A DNA stretch of 64,000 nucleotides from Algoriphagus formosus (GCF_002807035.1 NZ_NIUC01000003.1:310001-374000); one strand, 5' to 3'. Positions 27,934 through 37,543 are shown, counted from the first letter of the stretch. Numbers and translations: made by a program. The notes: generated by a model from the letters alone, not told the origin.

Positions 27934-29409
27934 TTAGAATAGTTTTTTGAGTTCATTTTTGGTCACTTTACCGAGTGCGTTTCGTGGCAATTCTTCCAAG
28001 AAGATAAATTCTTTGGGGATTTTGTAGGATGGAAGTTGCGTTCGAAGCCAATTTTTTAATTCTGAAATATCAATATTTTGGTCGGTAACTAGCGCGGCTA
28101 CCACTTTCTCACCCCATTCTTCATCTTGGATTCCCACCACTCCGCAATCTTTGATAGCCTCATGTGCGCGGATTTTCTCTTCTATTTCCAAAGCTGAGAT
28201 TTTGTATCCTCCGGATTTGATAATATCTACCGAATCTCTCCCAAGAATTCGAAAGTAGCCATCTTCCACAATAGCAATGTCTCCGGTCTTAAACCATCCA
28301 TCTTTGGTAAAGGCTTTGGCGGTGGCTTCATGCTTACCCCAATACTCAGAGAAAACCGTGTCTCCCGTGACTTGGATTTCCCCTGATTTACCTGGAGGGA
28401 CCTCTTTTCCTTCTTCATCACAAACTCTCACCGAAACGCTCGGGAGGGCCTGCCCGATATGGCCTGGTCTTCGCTCTCCATCATAAGGATTGCTGATCGC
28501 CATGCCTATTTCCGTCATTCCATATCGCTCCAATAAAGTGTGGCCTGAAATTCCCTTCCATTTTTCCATGACAGAAACCGGCAAAGCAGCAGAGCCAGAG
28601 ACCATGAATCTAAATTTTTTCAGTGCCTTTTGTATTTCTTCCTGCTCGGAGCCTGATAGAGTTTCATAGAAAGCGATCAATTTGAAGTAGATCGTAGGCA
28701 CAGCCATAAATACATTTACCTTACCTTCATTGAAGATGTCAAAGACTTTTGCAGCATCGAATTGAGGTAAAAACTGAACTTTTGCACCTGACCATAAAGC
28801 ACAGGAATTGACATTGATGATTCCATGTACATGGTGCAAAGGCAGAATCGATAAAATGTGATCATTTTCTGACCATTTCCAAGCTTGAACCAGGCTTTTG
28901 ATTTGGGCGGTGATGGTCTGGTGTGAGCTTAACACTCCCTTGGGTAAACTCGTGGTGCCACTCGTGTATAAAATCATAGCTCCTCTCAATGGGTCAATAT
29001 CAGGAAGATGAGAGGATGGCTGATTATCGAAATCTTTGCTGGATAGATAGGTTAAATCCTCCCGAGCTCTCAATGGAGAAAGTAAGTCTTCAAACTCTGG
29101 AGCTACGATCAAAAAACTGGCTTTTGTGTCATCAATGACATATTCTAGGGAAGGTATAGGGTAAGAGGTGCAGAGTGGCACCGCAATCCCGCCTGCCCGC
29201 CAAATACCCCACTGAACAGCCAGGTAGTCAAAAGAAGGGGGGATGATAAAAGCTACTCTTTCTTGATTCAAATCCCTTTGCGTAGCGAGCAGACTCCTGG
29301 CAATCACTGCGCTTCTATCCAATAAGTGTTGGTAAGAGTGGTGCTGCCCTTGATCTAAAACAGCTATTCGTGAAGGGAATTGAAAGGCATTTTCAATTAA
29401 TTGAATCAT
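27934..29409 (-). CDS. matB: Malonyl-CoA synthetase (ACSF3/MatB-like acyl-CoA ligase)
   Basis: An ANL-superfamily ligase of 491 aa expected to convert malonate, ATP and CoA into malonyl-CoA. The P-loop is MILYTSGTTSLPKGV, A5 is RYGMTEIGMAISNPYDG, the hinge region is WFKTGDIAIVEDGYFRILGRDSVDIIKSGGYKIS, and the catalytic lysine is in ALGKVTKNEL. The segment ILPLHHVHGIINVNSCALWSG closely resembles the human ACSF3 and MatB group. The adjacent malonate-carrier genes support the substrate. The product could go to fatty-acid synthesis, since no malonyl-CoA decarboxylase gene is seen here. Confidence 0.85.
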   Translation of the reverse strand: MIQLIENAFQFPSRIAVLDQGQHHSYQHLLDRSAVIARSLLATQRDLNQERVAFIIPPSFDYLAVQWGIWRAGGIAVPLCTSYPIPSLEYVIDDTKASFLIVAPEFEDLLSPLRAREDLTYLSSKDFDNQPSSHLPDIDPLRGAMILYTSGTTSLPKGVLSSHQTITAQIKSLVQAWKWSENDHILSILPLHHVHGIINVNSCALWSGAKVQFLPQFDAAKVFDIFNEGKVNVFMAVPTIYFKLIAFYETLSGSEQEEIQKALKKFRFMVSGSAALPVSVMEKWKGISGHTLLERYGMTEIGMAISNPYDGERRPGHIGQALPSVSVRVCDEEGKEVPPGKSGEIQVTGDTVFSEYWGKHEATAKAFTKDGWFKTGDIAIVEDGYFRILGRDSVDIIKSGGYKISALEIEEKIRAHEAIKDCGVVGIQDEEWGEKVVAALVTDQNIDISELKNWLRTQLPSYKIPKEFIFLEELPRNALGKVTKNELKKLF

Positions 29410-29545
29410 GTGAGAGTAGGCTTTTTAAATATGATTTTATTCCATTCCAAAATTCCTTGGTTAATCAAGTCTCAATTTGAAAGGAGGGCTTCAAAATCGG
29501 GGCAATTTTCGAAATAAACCAACCGTCCTCGTAAAATGTGGGTAA

Positions 29546-29576
29546 TAAAAAGAGGCTGAATGTTAGTTCAGCCTCT
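29546..29576 (-). terminator. Terminator for the Gfo/Idh operon (leftward)
   Basis: AGAGGCTGAA (29551-29560) and TTCAGCCTCT (29567-29576) form a perfect ten-pair stem with a six-base loop. On the minus strand the stem is followed by a T-rich run (AATAAAA on the plus strand). It lies about 47 bases past the oxidoreductase stop codon. Confidence 0.85.
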
Positions 29577-29622
29577 AGGGTTGGCGGCTTATTGTAAGTA
29601 CTAAACGACGAATTAAAATTGA

Positions 29623-31251
29623 CTAGCTGACATAGCTTACCGAGTTATCTAGAAGAATGGCGTCCAATTCCTCTTCTGGGAGGGTGATGATTTTTTCTGT
29701 CTCCTCGTCCCACTCCATTCTTCTTCCAGTTTTATATGACAAGCCTGCCATATGAGCGGTGATTGCCTCTTCAAATCCTTCATCTATACCACAGCTTGGA
29801 TTTCCACCATTTCTAATACAGCTGAGCCATTCCCGGATATGAAGGAAGGTTGAGTCAACCCGCTTTCCATCTCGGTAAGTCCACAGCAATCCTTTGTTGG
29901 CAAAATACTTAGCAGTGGCCGAGGTGACAGCATCTACTCCATTTGCGCTTGGGTCGTATTGATAGATCGGAACGGCCGGATCAATCCTTCCATCTTGAAT
30001 CATTTCCTTGTATTGGGTAGATCGAGGATCAGCGTAGATAGTCAGGATGTTTCCAAGTTCCATACTGGCATCATGCCCCATGAGTACAGTGCCCCGGTCA
30101 AATTGATTCCCCAAGGTTGCACTGTAAACTAGGCTCATTCCTTTTTCTTTTCCACTTTCCTGACTGGATCCGGAGCTAAACTCAGGGAAATCCATATTCA
30201 CTTGCATGACGTCCGGTACATTCCTGCCATCTCGATGGGTGTATACTCCTCCGGACGCAGTTACATATTTTGGAATTCCCATATTCAAAACACAATTAAT
30301 CCGGTCATAGTCATGGGTCAATAGGTCTCCGGATAGTCCAGAACCATAAGCCCACCATTTTCTCCAGCGAAAGAAATGCTCCTTGTTAAATGGAACAAAA
30401 GGGGCATTCCCCAAAAAGGCATTCCAATCAATGGTTTCTGGAGAAGCATCGGGGTGAATTCTATATTGCCAAGCTCCATTATCGTCGTTTCGGTTTGTGT
30501 TGGTGACAACAAGGGATATGTGACCGAGGGTATTTTTAGAAATGGCATCCTGGGCAGTCAGAAAGCTTAAAGTCTGTCGATGCTGATGTCCAACAGCGAG
30601 TACAGCCCCTGGATTTCTTCTTACGGCATCCCGTAGTAGATAAGTCTCCGAAACTGTATGGGTCATGGGCTTTTCTACATAGACATGAACTCCCGCTTCA
30701 ATTGCTGCCTGCGCCATGGGAGCATGCCAATGATCTGGAGTAGCAATGATTACAGCGTCTACATCTCCGCTATGAATTAAGTCCAAATAAGTCGGGTATC
30801 TTTTGCAGGGATTATCAGGAGTATTAAAAGAGCGAAGAGCATCCTCAGCTCTTACGTCAAAAATATCACAGACTCCCACCAATTTGACATTGAGGTTTTC
30901 CTGAGCTTTGAAGTCTTCTAGTCTTTTGTCATTTGGGTCCTCTTGACTGGATATTGCCATTGCTTCCAACCATTCATTGGTAGCAAATCCCAAGGCCCGC
31001 ATCAATTGCTCTCCGCGTATCCCAAAGCCAATCAATCCAATTCGAACCGGGTTTCCTTCCATGGATCCCGAGGGTGGCGGTGGACTGGCTTTGATGTTTA
31101 ATCTTTCTAAAAGCAGTTCTTTTTCAAGTTTTGATTTTTCGGTAGTATCCCATCCGGCTGCCCAAACAGAGCCCAAAATTGGGAGACCTGCCACACTTTT
31201 TAGCCAGTCTCTTCTTGAAAATCCACCAAATAGTTTTTTATCTGTTGACAT
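29623..31251 (-). CDS. Gfo/Idh/MocA family oxidoreductase with Tat signal
   Basis: A 542-residue NAD(P)-dependent oxidoreductase-like protein with a twin-arginine signal (SRRDWLKSVAGLP at residues 12-24), so it is probably exported already folded with its cofactor. The Rossmann motif is IGLIGFGIRGEQ, followed by ATPDHWHAP and VYVEKPMTH, the lysine and proline hallmark of the family. Such exported members act on sugars or sugar acids, some as glycosidases. The start is the ATG at 31251 (MSTDKKLFGG); an upstream start would overlap the doxX-like gene. It follows that gene by 13 bases in one operon. Confidence 0.88.
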   Translation of the reverse strand: MSTDKKLFGGFSRRDWLKSVAGLPILGSVWAAGWDTTEKSKLEKELLLERLNIKASPPPPSGSMEGNPVRIGLIGFGIRGEQLMRALGFATNEWLEAMAISSQEDPNDKRLEDFKAQENLNVKLVGVCDIFDVRAEDALRSFNTPDNPCKRYPTYLDLIHSGDVDAVIIATPDHWHAPMAQAAIEAGVHVYVEKPMTHTVSETYLLRDAVRRNPGAVLAVGHQHRQTLSFLTAQDAISKNTLGHISLVVTNTNRNDDNGAWQYRIHPDASPETIDWNAFLGNAPFVPFNKEHFFRWRKWWAYGSGLSGDLLTHDYDRINCVLNMGIPKYVTASGGVYTHRDGRNVPDVMQVNMDFPEFSSGSSQESGKEKGMSLVYSATLGNQFDRGTVLMGHDASMELGNILTIYADPRSTQYKEMIQDGRIDPAVPIYQYDPSANGVDAVTSATAKYFANKGLLWTYRDGKRVDSTFLHIREWLSCIRNGGNPSCGIDEGFEEAITAHMAGLSYKTGRRMEWDEETEKIITLPEEELDAILLDNSVSYVS

Positions 31252-31264
31252 GATTTCTTTGGGT

Positions 31265-31753
31265 TTAAGTGGATTGAGTTTTGATTTCTTTTTTATGGAA
31301 TAATCTTTCCAAACCAAAGCTCATCGAGGTAGGAAATAGGTAAATCACTACTAAGGCTACTGCCTCAATGAGGTTTTTATTGATGATCCAATAGCTTCCT
31401 TCGGTGATACCTTGGGGATGTCCCGGAAAGGGTGGATGTGCCAAATAATAGAGAAGCAATAGACCGATCCCCAAGATACTGGCGATCTTGGTGCGAAAAC
31501 CAAGAATAAGGGCTGCACCTACTAAAATCAATGTAGCAACATTCAAGGTGTCTACTAACGAAATCATGGAATCGCTGCCTAGCCAATGGAAAAAAGATTC
31601 CATGTAGGTCGCACTAAGCAGATAGCCTTTGGCCGTCCAGGAGGGGGTGTAAAGTTTGATGACACCTTCATAGAGAAAATGCCATCCCACAAATAGTCGC
31701 AACAATACCAAAGCGATGGTTTGTGCTGATGATAAGGGTTGAGATGCCGACAT
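31265..31753 (-). CDS. DoxX-family membrane protein
   Basis: A 162-residue inner-membrane protein with four hydrophobic segments and the family pattern RLFVGWHFLYEGVIKL near the N-terminus. DoxX-like proteins often sit with redox or sugar-oxidation genes, and here it is the first gene of a pair with the exported Gfo/Idh protein. Its role may be to supply or drain electrons at the membrane; that is inference. A perfect palindrome (ATACTA-AAA-TAGTAT) lies 40 bases upstream and may control the pair. Confidence 0.82.
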   Translation of the reverse strand: MSASQPLSSAQTIALVLLRLFVGWHFLYEGVIKLYTPSWTAKGYLLSATYMESFFHWLGSDSMISLVDTLNVATLILVGAALILGFRTKIASILGIGLLLLYYLAHPPFPGHPQGITEGSYWIINKNLIEAVALVVIYLFPTSMSFGLERLFHKKEIKTQST

Positions 31754-32075
31754 AGTTTTTCGGGTTTTTGTTGAACGATATTAGGGGATCCTATACTAAA
31801 ATAGTATGAGGAAAGTCAGTTGATGGAATGATGTTTCCCTTTCCCTAGTATCGGCAACTAATTGATTTTCAGATGAATTTATCTCTTTCAATTTTCTCAT
31901 TTTAGGAATATAAGGAGAGGTGATTTCGAAGCTATTCTTGGAAAAAACAGCAGCCAAGAACTGTGCGAAGAAGATTTAAGGCTGTAGAATGAAAGCCTTT
32001 TTCAAAACCTGATGAAAGTCAATTTTATTCCCGAATAGCAGGACTAACTTTGTTTCGCATAAAAGAGTAGGAATC
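31754..32075. promoter_or_regulatory. Divergent intergenic region, 322 bp, with two inverted repeats and a promoter candidate
   Basis: No gene is seen here. ATACTA-AAA-TAGTAT (31793-31807) is a perfect operator-like palindrome near the DoxX start. TTCTTGG (31935-31941) and CCAAGAA (31954-31960) form a second inverted repeat. TAACTTTG at 32045-32052 matches the Bacteroidota minus-7 element for the rightward decarboxylase gene at 32076, although the minus-33 position reads TTTT and not TTG. Confidence 0.5.
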
Positions 32076-33335
32076 ATGATGATTGAAATGAAATATTGGA
32101 AAAAGCTGAATGCTGAGCAACGATTGAATCGGGTTCAACAAGCTTTGAAGGACAATGTAGACTTTTCAAAAGATGCCAATTTGGGTTACCCTGCATCCCG
32201 CTTGGATGAAAAGGTATTTACCAATGAATCTCTTTTTCTTCGTGAAATGCCGGTTCTAAGTACCTACATAGCCAACCCCAATCATATAGGTTGCCATACT
32301 TTTGGGACCTCAGAATTTGCATTCAAAGGGACGCAGGCCATCGAGCAGGAAGTGCTGAAAATGATGGCAGTAGATTTATTTAAAATTGAGGAAGATCAAT
32401 TTGATGGTTACATTTCTCCGGGTGGGACAGAAGCTAATGCTCAGGCAATTTGGATTTATAGAAATGAGTTCATGAAAAAGTTTGGGGCAAAGGTCGATGA
32501 GATTATCATTTTGGCCTCTGAGGACACCCATTATTCCATTCCCAAATCTGCCAATTTATTGATGTTGGATTGGGAGAAAGTCCCGGTCGATACCGAGACT
32601 CGGGATGTCAGTCCTGAAGCTGTTCGGGGAAGTATTAAAGCAGCACTTGGAAAGGGAAAAAAATATTTCATCGTCGTAGCCAATATGGGTACCACCATGT
32701 TTGGTTCTGTGGATGATCCTGCAGTTTTCACAGATGCCTTGAAGGAATACCAACTTCCTTTCAGACTGCATATAGATGGGGCATACGGTGGATTTGTTTA
32801 TCCTTTTGGAGACTTCGAAAACCAAATCAACTTTACCAATCCTGACATTACTTCCATTACCATAGACGCACATAAGATGCTTCAGGCACCCTATGGAACG
32901 GGGATTTTTGTGTGTCGAAAAGGCCTCATCGAAAATGTACTCACCTCGGAAGCCCAATATGTGGAGGGGATGGACTTGACCCTATGTGGAAGCCGGTCCG
33001 GAGCCAATGCCGTGGCAGTTTGGGTAATCCTTACCACCTATGGACCACACAAGTGGTATGAGAAAATCTCAGTGATTAAGATGCGTACCAATTGGCTTTG
33101 TAAGCAGCTCGATCAGTTGGGCGTAACTTATTTCCGCGAGCCCGAGATGAATATCGTCACCATCAGGTCTGAATGCGTTCCCGAGGAACTTGCCCACAAA
33201 TACAATCTCGTGCCACAGACCCATGATGAGTCTAATCAATGGTACAAAATCGTCCTGATGGATCATGTGGAGATCGAGCACTTGAAGGATTTTATTCAGG
33301 ATATGGTATCTTGCGAGCATCCAAATCCCTCATAA
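32076..33335 (+). CDS. PLP-dependent amino-acid decarboxylase (glutamate/aspartate decarboxylase group)
   Basis: A 419-residue fold-type I decarboxylase. The motifs are GYISPGGTEANAQAIW (phosphate and substrate region), HIDGAYGGFVYPF (Asp pairing with the pyridine ring) and TIDAHKMLQAPYGTG with the PLP lysine. This layout fits pyridoxal-dependent decarboxylases of acidic or aromatic amino acids; the substrate cannot be told from motifs alone. Two ATG codons in tandem open the gene and the first is used here. The stop is directly followed by the moaCB start with no gap, so the two are translationally linked. Confidence 0.85.
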   Translation: MMIEMKYWKKLNAEQRLNRVQQALKDNVDFSKDANLGYPASRLDEKVFTNESLFLREMPVLSTYIANPNHIGCHTFGTSEFAFKGTQAIEQEVLKMMAVDLFKIEEDQFDGYISPGGTEANAQAIWIYRNEFMKKFGAKVDEIIILASEDTHYSIPKSANLLMLDWEKVPVDTETRDVSPEAVRGSIKAALGKGKKYFIVVANMGTTMFGSVDDPAVFTDALKEYQLPFRLHIDGAYGGFVYPFGDFENQINFTNPDITSITIDAHKMLQAPYGTGIFVCRKGLIENVLTSEAQYVEGMDLTLCGSRSGANAVAVWVILTTYGPHKWYEKISVIKMRTNWLCKQLDQLGVTYFREPEMNIVTIRSECVPEELAHKYNLVPQTHDESNQWYKIVLMDHVEIEHLKDFIQDMVSCEHPNPS

Positions 33336-34247
33336 ATGGTCGATATTACGCATAAAAGCAGTACCCTTCGGAAAGCGATCGCTCAGGCTATCGTGAAAGT
33401 CAGTAAACCTCAAACCATCCAAGCTATCAAGCAAAGAACCGTTCCGAAAGGCGACGTTTTGGAATGTGCTCGTGTGGCTGGACTTTTTGCGGCTAAGCGT
33501 ACTGCCGATATGATTCCTGATTGCCATCCACTTCCCATCGAGTTTACCTCAGTCAGCTATGAAATCGAGGAGATGGAGGTCAAAGTCTTGGTGGAGATCC
33601 ATACTATTTACAAGACAGGCGTAGAGGTGGAAGCGATGCATGCTGCTTCCGTAGTGGCTTTGACCATGTACGATATGCTCAAGCCGATCGATAAAGGAGT
33701 TAGTATTGAGCAGATCAAGCTCGTGGAAAAGAGGGGAGGTAAATCTGACCGTACTCCTAGTTCGGAAAGGAATATTTCCGCCCGGGTGGTGGTTTGCTCT
33801 GATTCTATTTCCCAAGGAAAAGGAGAGGACCGAGCTGGGGAGGCGATTCGTGAAAGACTGGAAAAACATGGGGTAAAGGTCTTGGAAAAAACAGTGATCC
33901 CTGACGATTCTCAGCAGATTCAAAGTCTTGCGAAGGATGCCTCGAAAGCTGGAATTGACCTGTTGATTTTTACCGGCGGAACTGGATTATCTCCCAGAGA
34001 CGTGACACCAGAATCCTTGGAATCAATTTTGGAAAGAAGAGTGCCGGGGATTGAAGAAGCGATCCGAAACTATGGTCAGCAGCGTACGCCTTATGCCATG
34101 CTTTCCCGATCTGTAGCCGGCTTGATTGGTAATACCCTGGTCTTGGGTTTGCCTGGATCTACTAAGGGAGCTGCCGAATCTATGGATGCGGTTTTCCCAG
34201 CTATCCTTCATATTTTCAAAGTGATGGAAGGGTCGAAGCATGATTGA
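33336..34247 (+). CDS. moaCB: Bifunctional molybdenum cofactor biosynthesis protein MoaC-MoaB
   Basis: A fusion of 303 aa. Residues 1-140 are MoaC (cyclic pyranopterin monophosphate synthase): KGDVLECARVAGLFAAKRTADMIPDCHPLP and MYDMLKPIDKG, with KLVEKRGGKSD at the end of the domain. Residues 147-303 are MoaB/MogA (molybdopterin adenylyltransferase type): FTGGTGLSPRDVTPE and LPGSTKGAAES. Both active regions look complete. This fusion is known in Bacteroidota. No other moa or moe gene is in the window, so the rest of the pathway must lie elsewhere. The link to the upstream decarboxylase is unexplained. Confidence 0.92.
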   Translation: MVDITHKSSTLRKAIAQAIVKVSKPQTIQAIKQRTVPKGDVLECARVAGLFAAKRTADMIPDCHPLPIEFTSVSYEIEEMEVKVLVEIHTIYKTGVEVEAMHAASVVALTMYDMLKPIDKGVSIEQIKLVEKRGGKSDRTPSSERNISARVVVCSDSISQGKGEDRAGEAIRERLEKHGVKVLEKTVIPDDSQQIQSLAKDASKAGIDLLIFTGGTGLSPRDVTPESLESILERRVPGIEEAIRNYGQQRTPYAMLSRSVAGLIGNTLVLGLPGSTKGAAESMDAVFPAILHIFKVMEGSKHD

Positions 34248-34456
34248 GTTTTAAGGGAAGAGATTAAAAACTCGGTACCATTTGATATCTGTTTGATGAT
34301 TTGTCTTCAGGAGTACTTTTTCAAATAAAAAACTCAGCAAGAATAGCTTTTTAAATATATGATTTTCAATTATTTAAATGCTTTTAAGTTAGGTTTTTAC
34401 CCAGTTTTTGATTATATTCTATACGTTCAACAAGGAGCGCGTTAAACTTTGAAATC

Positions 34457-35020
34457 ATGAAAAAATTAGTGTTAGGTCTCGTAATTATGTTGGTAATCGT
34501 ATTCGATTCCAATGCACAAGAATCCAAAGTTGAGGTACGAGCTGGTTATGGCGTTCTCTCAGCGCAAGCCATAGGGTCTGTTTTAAGTAATAGTATAGTC
34601 GGAGGATTAGCTGGGTATGAGAAGACAGATATTTCCTCTGGAGGGGCTTTAATCTTTTCACTACTATTCAACCCTTCCAATCGGATTTCTTTTGGTCTTG
34701 ATTTTGGATACGAAAAATTGGATGTTATTTATGAGTCGCCTTCACAAGCCAATATTACTTCTAAGGATCGTTTTATTACGGTCATGCCAAGAGTTGATCT
34801 CCGCTATGTGAATAAGGAGGCCTATTCTCTTTATGGTTCGTTAGCTGCAGGAGGCTCTTTTCTTTCGGCAGAACGTGGCAATGAGTCTGAACAGGGAGTA
34901 GCTTTTGCGTATCAAATTACGCCCATCGGAATTCGTTTCGGAAATAATATCGCTTTATTCGCAGAGGCAGGTTTTGGATTCAGAGGACTCTTGAATGCTG
35001 GATTATCGGTTAGGCTTTAA
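34457..35020 (+). CDS. Exported beta-barrel-like protein, unknown function
   Basis: A 187-residue protein with a signal peptide (cleavage near SNAQ). Strands such as VEVRAGYGVLSAQ, NRISFGLDFGYEKLDV and NIALFAEAGFGFRGLLNAGLSVRL, ending in an Arg-Leu terminus, suggest a small outer-membrane barrel. It stands alone before a bidirectional terminator. No family was recognised. Confidence 0.65.
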   Translation: MKKLVLGLVIMLVIVFDSNAQESKVEVRAGYGVLSAQAIGSVLSNSIVGGLAGYEKTDISSGGALIFSLLFNPSNRISFGLDFGYEKLDVIYESPSQANITSKDRFITVMPRVDLRYVNKEAYSLYGSLAAGGSFLSAERGNESEQGVAFAYQITPIGIRFGNNIALFAEAGFGFRGLLNAGLSVRL

Positions 35021-35067
35021 AGTATTTTCATATGCTTATAATTTTTTCTTGAAGGTCATAGCCTATC

Positions 35068-35118
35068 CCGTACCGAAGGTCGGTATGGAATCCCCGCCCG
35101 TTGCAGGCAGGATCGATT
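35068..35118. repeat. GC-rich intergenic palindromic repeat (REP-like)
   Basis: TACCGA-AGG-TCGGTA (35071-35085) is a perfect hairpin, followed by CCCCGCCCGTTGCAGGCAGG, which resembles the CCTGCCTGC-type repeats common between genes in related bacteria. The block stands out as GC-rich in an AT-rich gap. Confidence 0.5.
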
Positions 35119-35130
35119 ATATGTAAATTG

Positions 35131-35175
35131 AAAAAGCCGCTGGGTTCGAGTGAAAGAACCCAAGCGGCTTTTTTA
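35131..35175. terminator. Bidirectional terminator between convergent genes
   Basis: AAAAAGCCGCTGGGTTC (35131-35147) pairs with GAACCCAAGCGGCTTTTTT (35156 onward) with one bulged A. The A-run before and the T-run after allow it to serve both the rightward gene ending at 35020 and the leftward receptor gene ending at 35201. Confidence 0.9.
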
Positions 35176-35200
35176 TTTTTAAAGACCTGTTTATTTCTAT

Positions 35201-37459
35201 TTAAGGAAACTTAAAGCTTAGCATCAAGAAGAAATTTCTTCCTGGTGAATACATGGGAGTTTTATTCATTCCAATGGGTCGAGTCAAATGTTCATAGTAA
35301 GTCTCATCAAGGATATTTTGAATTCCTCCTTTGAGAAGCAGATTAGAGAATAGCGGATAGCTGATATCCCAGTCTATCAAATTGAATCCGGGTGTTTTTC
35401 CTTCTCCAAATACTTCAGATACTCGATTTTGCTGACTGACGAAACGGAAATTTAATCCTGTCTGCAATTTTCCCTCTACAAACTGTCCCATCATCCGATA
35501 TCTTACATCCAAGGGAGCGATCTCGGGAAGCGGAGCATCTAGACCCAAATCCTCGCCATAGGTATAGGCTAGATCCAAGGAATGGGATAGATTGGGAATG
35601 ATTTGGTGTCTAAATGATACCTCAACCCCAGCTTTTAAAGCTTCATCCAAATTAACGAAACGACGAACGCCAGGACTGCTTGGAAGACGTGGATTTAGAT
35701 CTGTTTTGACAGAGGAAATGTAATTAGTCAAGTAGGAACCGAATAAGGTCACTTCTGCAAAGACTTTCTCTTTTTCAAAACCTACCACCAAGTCAATCTG
35801 ATTATTTGTTTCAGGATTGATCTGAGGGTCACCGACCATTTCCCAGGGATCCAGTCCCACAGGTAGAAAATTAATGTAGCGCTCCAGAAGGCTTCCACTT
35901 CGCTGCACACTAGCTGCCCAAATGCCCAAAGACCAAGCTTTTCCCAAGCTATGTTGCCAACCCAAACTGATTCCTGGATTGATTTGGGTGTTTTTAGTAT
36001 CTGGATTCAGTTGGATAAATTCCTCGGCAGGGTCCAAGGCTTGTGCTTGGTTAACTTCCAATCGGGTAGAAGCATTGAGTGTAGAGGATCCTAGGGTGAA
36101 TATGTAATTGGCAAATAGCCCGGTTTTCTGAATATTCGAGTCTTGCCAGACATTGTCCGTGAACACTCTTCCTGCCATTGGGCCCATCAGCATTTCGCGG
36201 GTACGACTTCCCTCTGCAGATTCCGATCGGTGATCAATTCCAGCATAAAGCTTTCCTTGTTCAAAAGTCCAAGTTCCTTCTGTTCGAAGCCCCCAATTTT
36301 GGGTAATGGCAGGAGTGGAGGCATTGACCATTCGGGGATTTAGATCACGGAGAAGATTATCCATCAAGTGATCGACCCGGGTAAAGTAGGCGGAATTAGT
36401 CCAGGAAACTAGTTTTTGACCTTCCATGGTGCGGGTATGAAAGATACTTCCCATCCAAGTATCATCAGTGCGAAGATCCATCGCCAAGGATGGAAAATCC
36501 ACATCCCGTGCAAAATTTCTATTTAGAGATACCTGAAGCAAATCACGCTTACTTACCTGCAAATCCCCATAAATACCTACGGTTCCCCGCTTGAAATTGC
36601 CCGGTATCATTTCCCCGTTTCCAGCCTGATAATCTGAGCCTGAGGAGTAACTTCCTAAAACTCCAATATCATAATTAGAACCTTGGAAGCCAACACGGCC
36701 TTCATTTCGCCAGATATTGCCATTGGATTCATAGAGGGAGGAAATTTGGCCATAGGTTCCGGGATTGGATCCGAAATTTGGCTTTTCCGGGATGTAATTG
36801 ATAGTGCCACCTAGGCCTATTCCGTAGCGTAAAGCATGCGGACCTTTCAGGATTTCGACCTGCTGGATGCGGTTTAAGGCAACCTGAGAGGTCGGTGGAT
36901 CCATCCGGTTGGGGCAAGCGGCATTGGCTGTCTGAATACCATTGATTACGATATTAAGCTGATCGTATTTGAAGCCTCGCATCACCGGGTCAAAGGCGAA
37001 ATTACTACCCTTTCGGATACCCGAGACAACTGGATTGAGCATCAGGATCGCGCCCGCATCATGGTGTAATCTTTCCTGATCAGAAAGCACAATCTTTTTA
37101 TCTTTTTCATCGGTCATTTTTATGGAAATGACAGAAACCGGTTGTAATCCTATCGTTGTTTCTTTTCGGTAAGAAAATCCGGTTTTTGCTGCTTCCTGTA
37201 CCTTTTCAGGGCTTAGAAACCACCTTCCATAGCTTACATGATTTAGATAAAGAATGGTTTTTTCTTCCCATGTCAAAGAAAGCCTTCCTTCTGCGTCACT
37301 GATTCCCGATTGGGAGCCATAGCTGTAGCTGACCCCTACGATAGGAGACTGCTGATCTGAGTCAAGGAGTTGGAAATTAATTTTTTGTTGCCCAAAGGCA
37401 AATGAGGTAATTAGGAGCATACTGAGTATGCCCGATAGTTGAATCAAATGAGTTTTCAT
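35201..37459 (-). CDS. TonB-dependent copper receptor, OprC/NosA-like
   Basis: An outer-membrane receptor of 752 aa. After the signal peptide (to about residue 23) comes a short carboxypeptidase-regulatory-like domain, a plug (about 120-225) and a barrel. The plug contains ANAACPNRMDPPTS, the hallmark of the OprC/NosA copper receptors. C182 and M186 form CxxxM, and H364 and M366 (DHLMDN) form HxM. In Pseudomonas OprC the copper site is, as I recall, C143/M147 with H323/M325, a separation of 180; here it is 182, so the whole site seems kept. The gene upstream encodes a small Cys-containing protein in the same leftward operon. It probably imports copper; its start is the ATG at 37459. Confidence 0.88.
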   Translation of the reverse strand: MKTHLIQLSGILSMLLITSFAFGQQKINFQLLDSDQQSPIVGVSYSYGSQSGISDAEGRLSLTWEEKTILYLNHVSYGRWFLSPEKVQEAAKTGFSYRKETTIGLQPVSVISIKMTDEKDKKIVLSDQERLHHDAGAILMLNPVVSGIRKGSNFAFDPVMRGFKYDQLNIVINGIQTANAACPNRMDPPTSQVALNRIQQVEILKGPHALRYGIGLGGTINYIPEKPNFGSNPGTYGQISSLYESNGNIWRNEGRVGFQGSNYDIGVLGSYSSGSDYQAGNGEMIPGNFKRGTVGIYGDLQVSKRDLLQVSLNRNFARDVDFPSLAMDLRTDDTWMGSIFHTRTMEGQKLVSWTNSAYFTRVDHLMDNLLRDLNPRMVNASTPAITQNWGLRTEGTWTFEQGKLYAGIDHRSESAEGSRTREMLMGPMAGRVFTDNVWQDSNIQKTGLFANYIFTLGSSTLNASTRLEVNQAQALDPAEEFIQLNPDTKNTQINPGISLGWQHSLGKAWSLGIWAASVQRSGSLLERYINFLPVGLDPWEMVGDPQINPETNNQIDLVVGFEKEKVFAEVTLFGSYLTNYISSVKTDLNPRLPSSPGVRRFVNLDEALKAGVEVSFRHQIIPNLSHSLDLAYTYGEDLGLDAPLPEIAPLDVRYRMMGQFVEGKLQTGLNFRFVSQQNRVSEVFGEGKTPGFNLIDWDISYPLFSNLLLKGGIQNILDETYYEHLTRPIGMNKTPMYSPGRNFFLMLSFKFP

Positions 37460-37543
37460 TAGACTAAGTATTTTGATAATAGAATCCCATGCTTCAATTC
37501 ATAGAAATGAAGGGTGAATGGGTGAAAAATGAAATAGGAAAAC

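Noticed and set aside
35131..35175. tRNA-like structure containing GGGTTCGA
   Set aside because: The string lies inside a near-perfect long hairpin flanked by A and T runs between convergent genes; no cloverleaf can be drawn.
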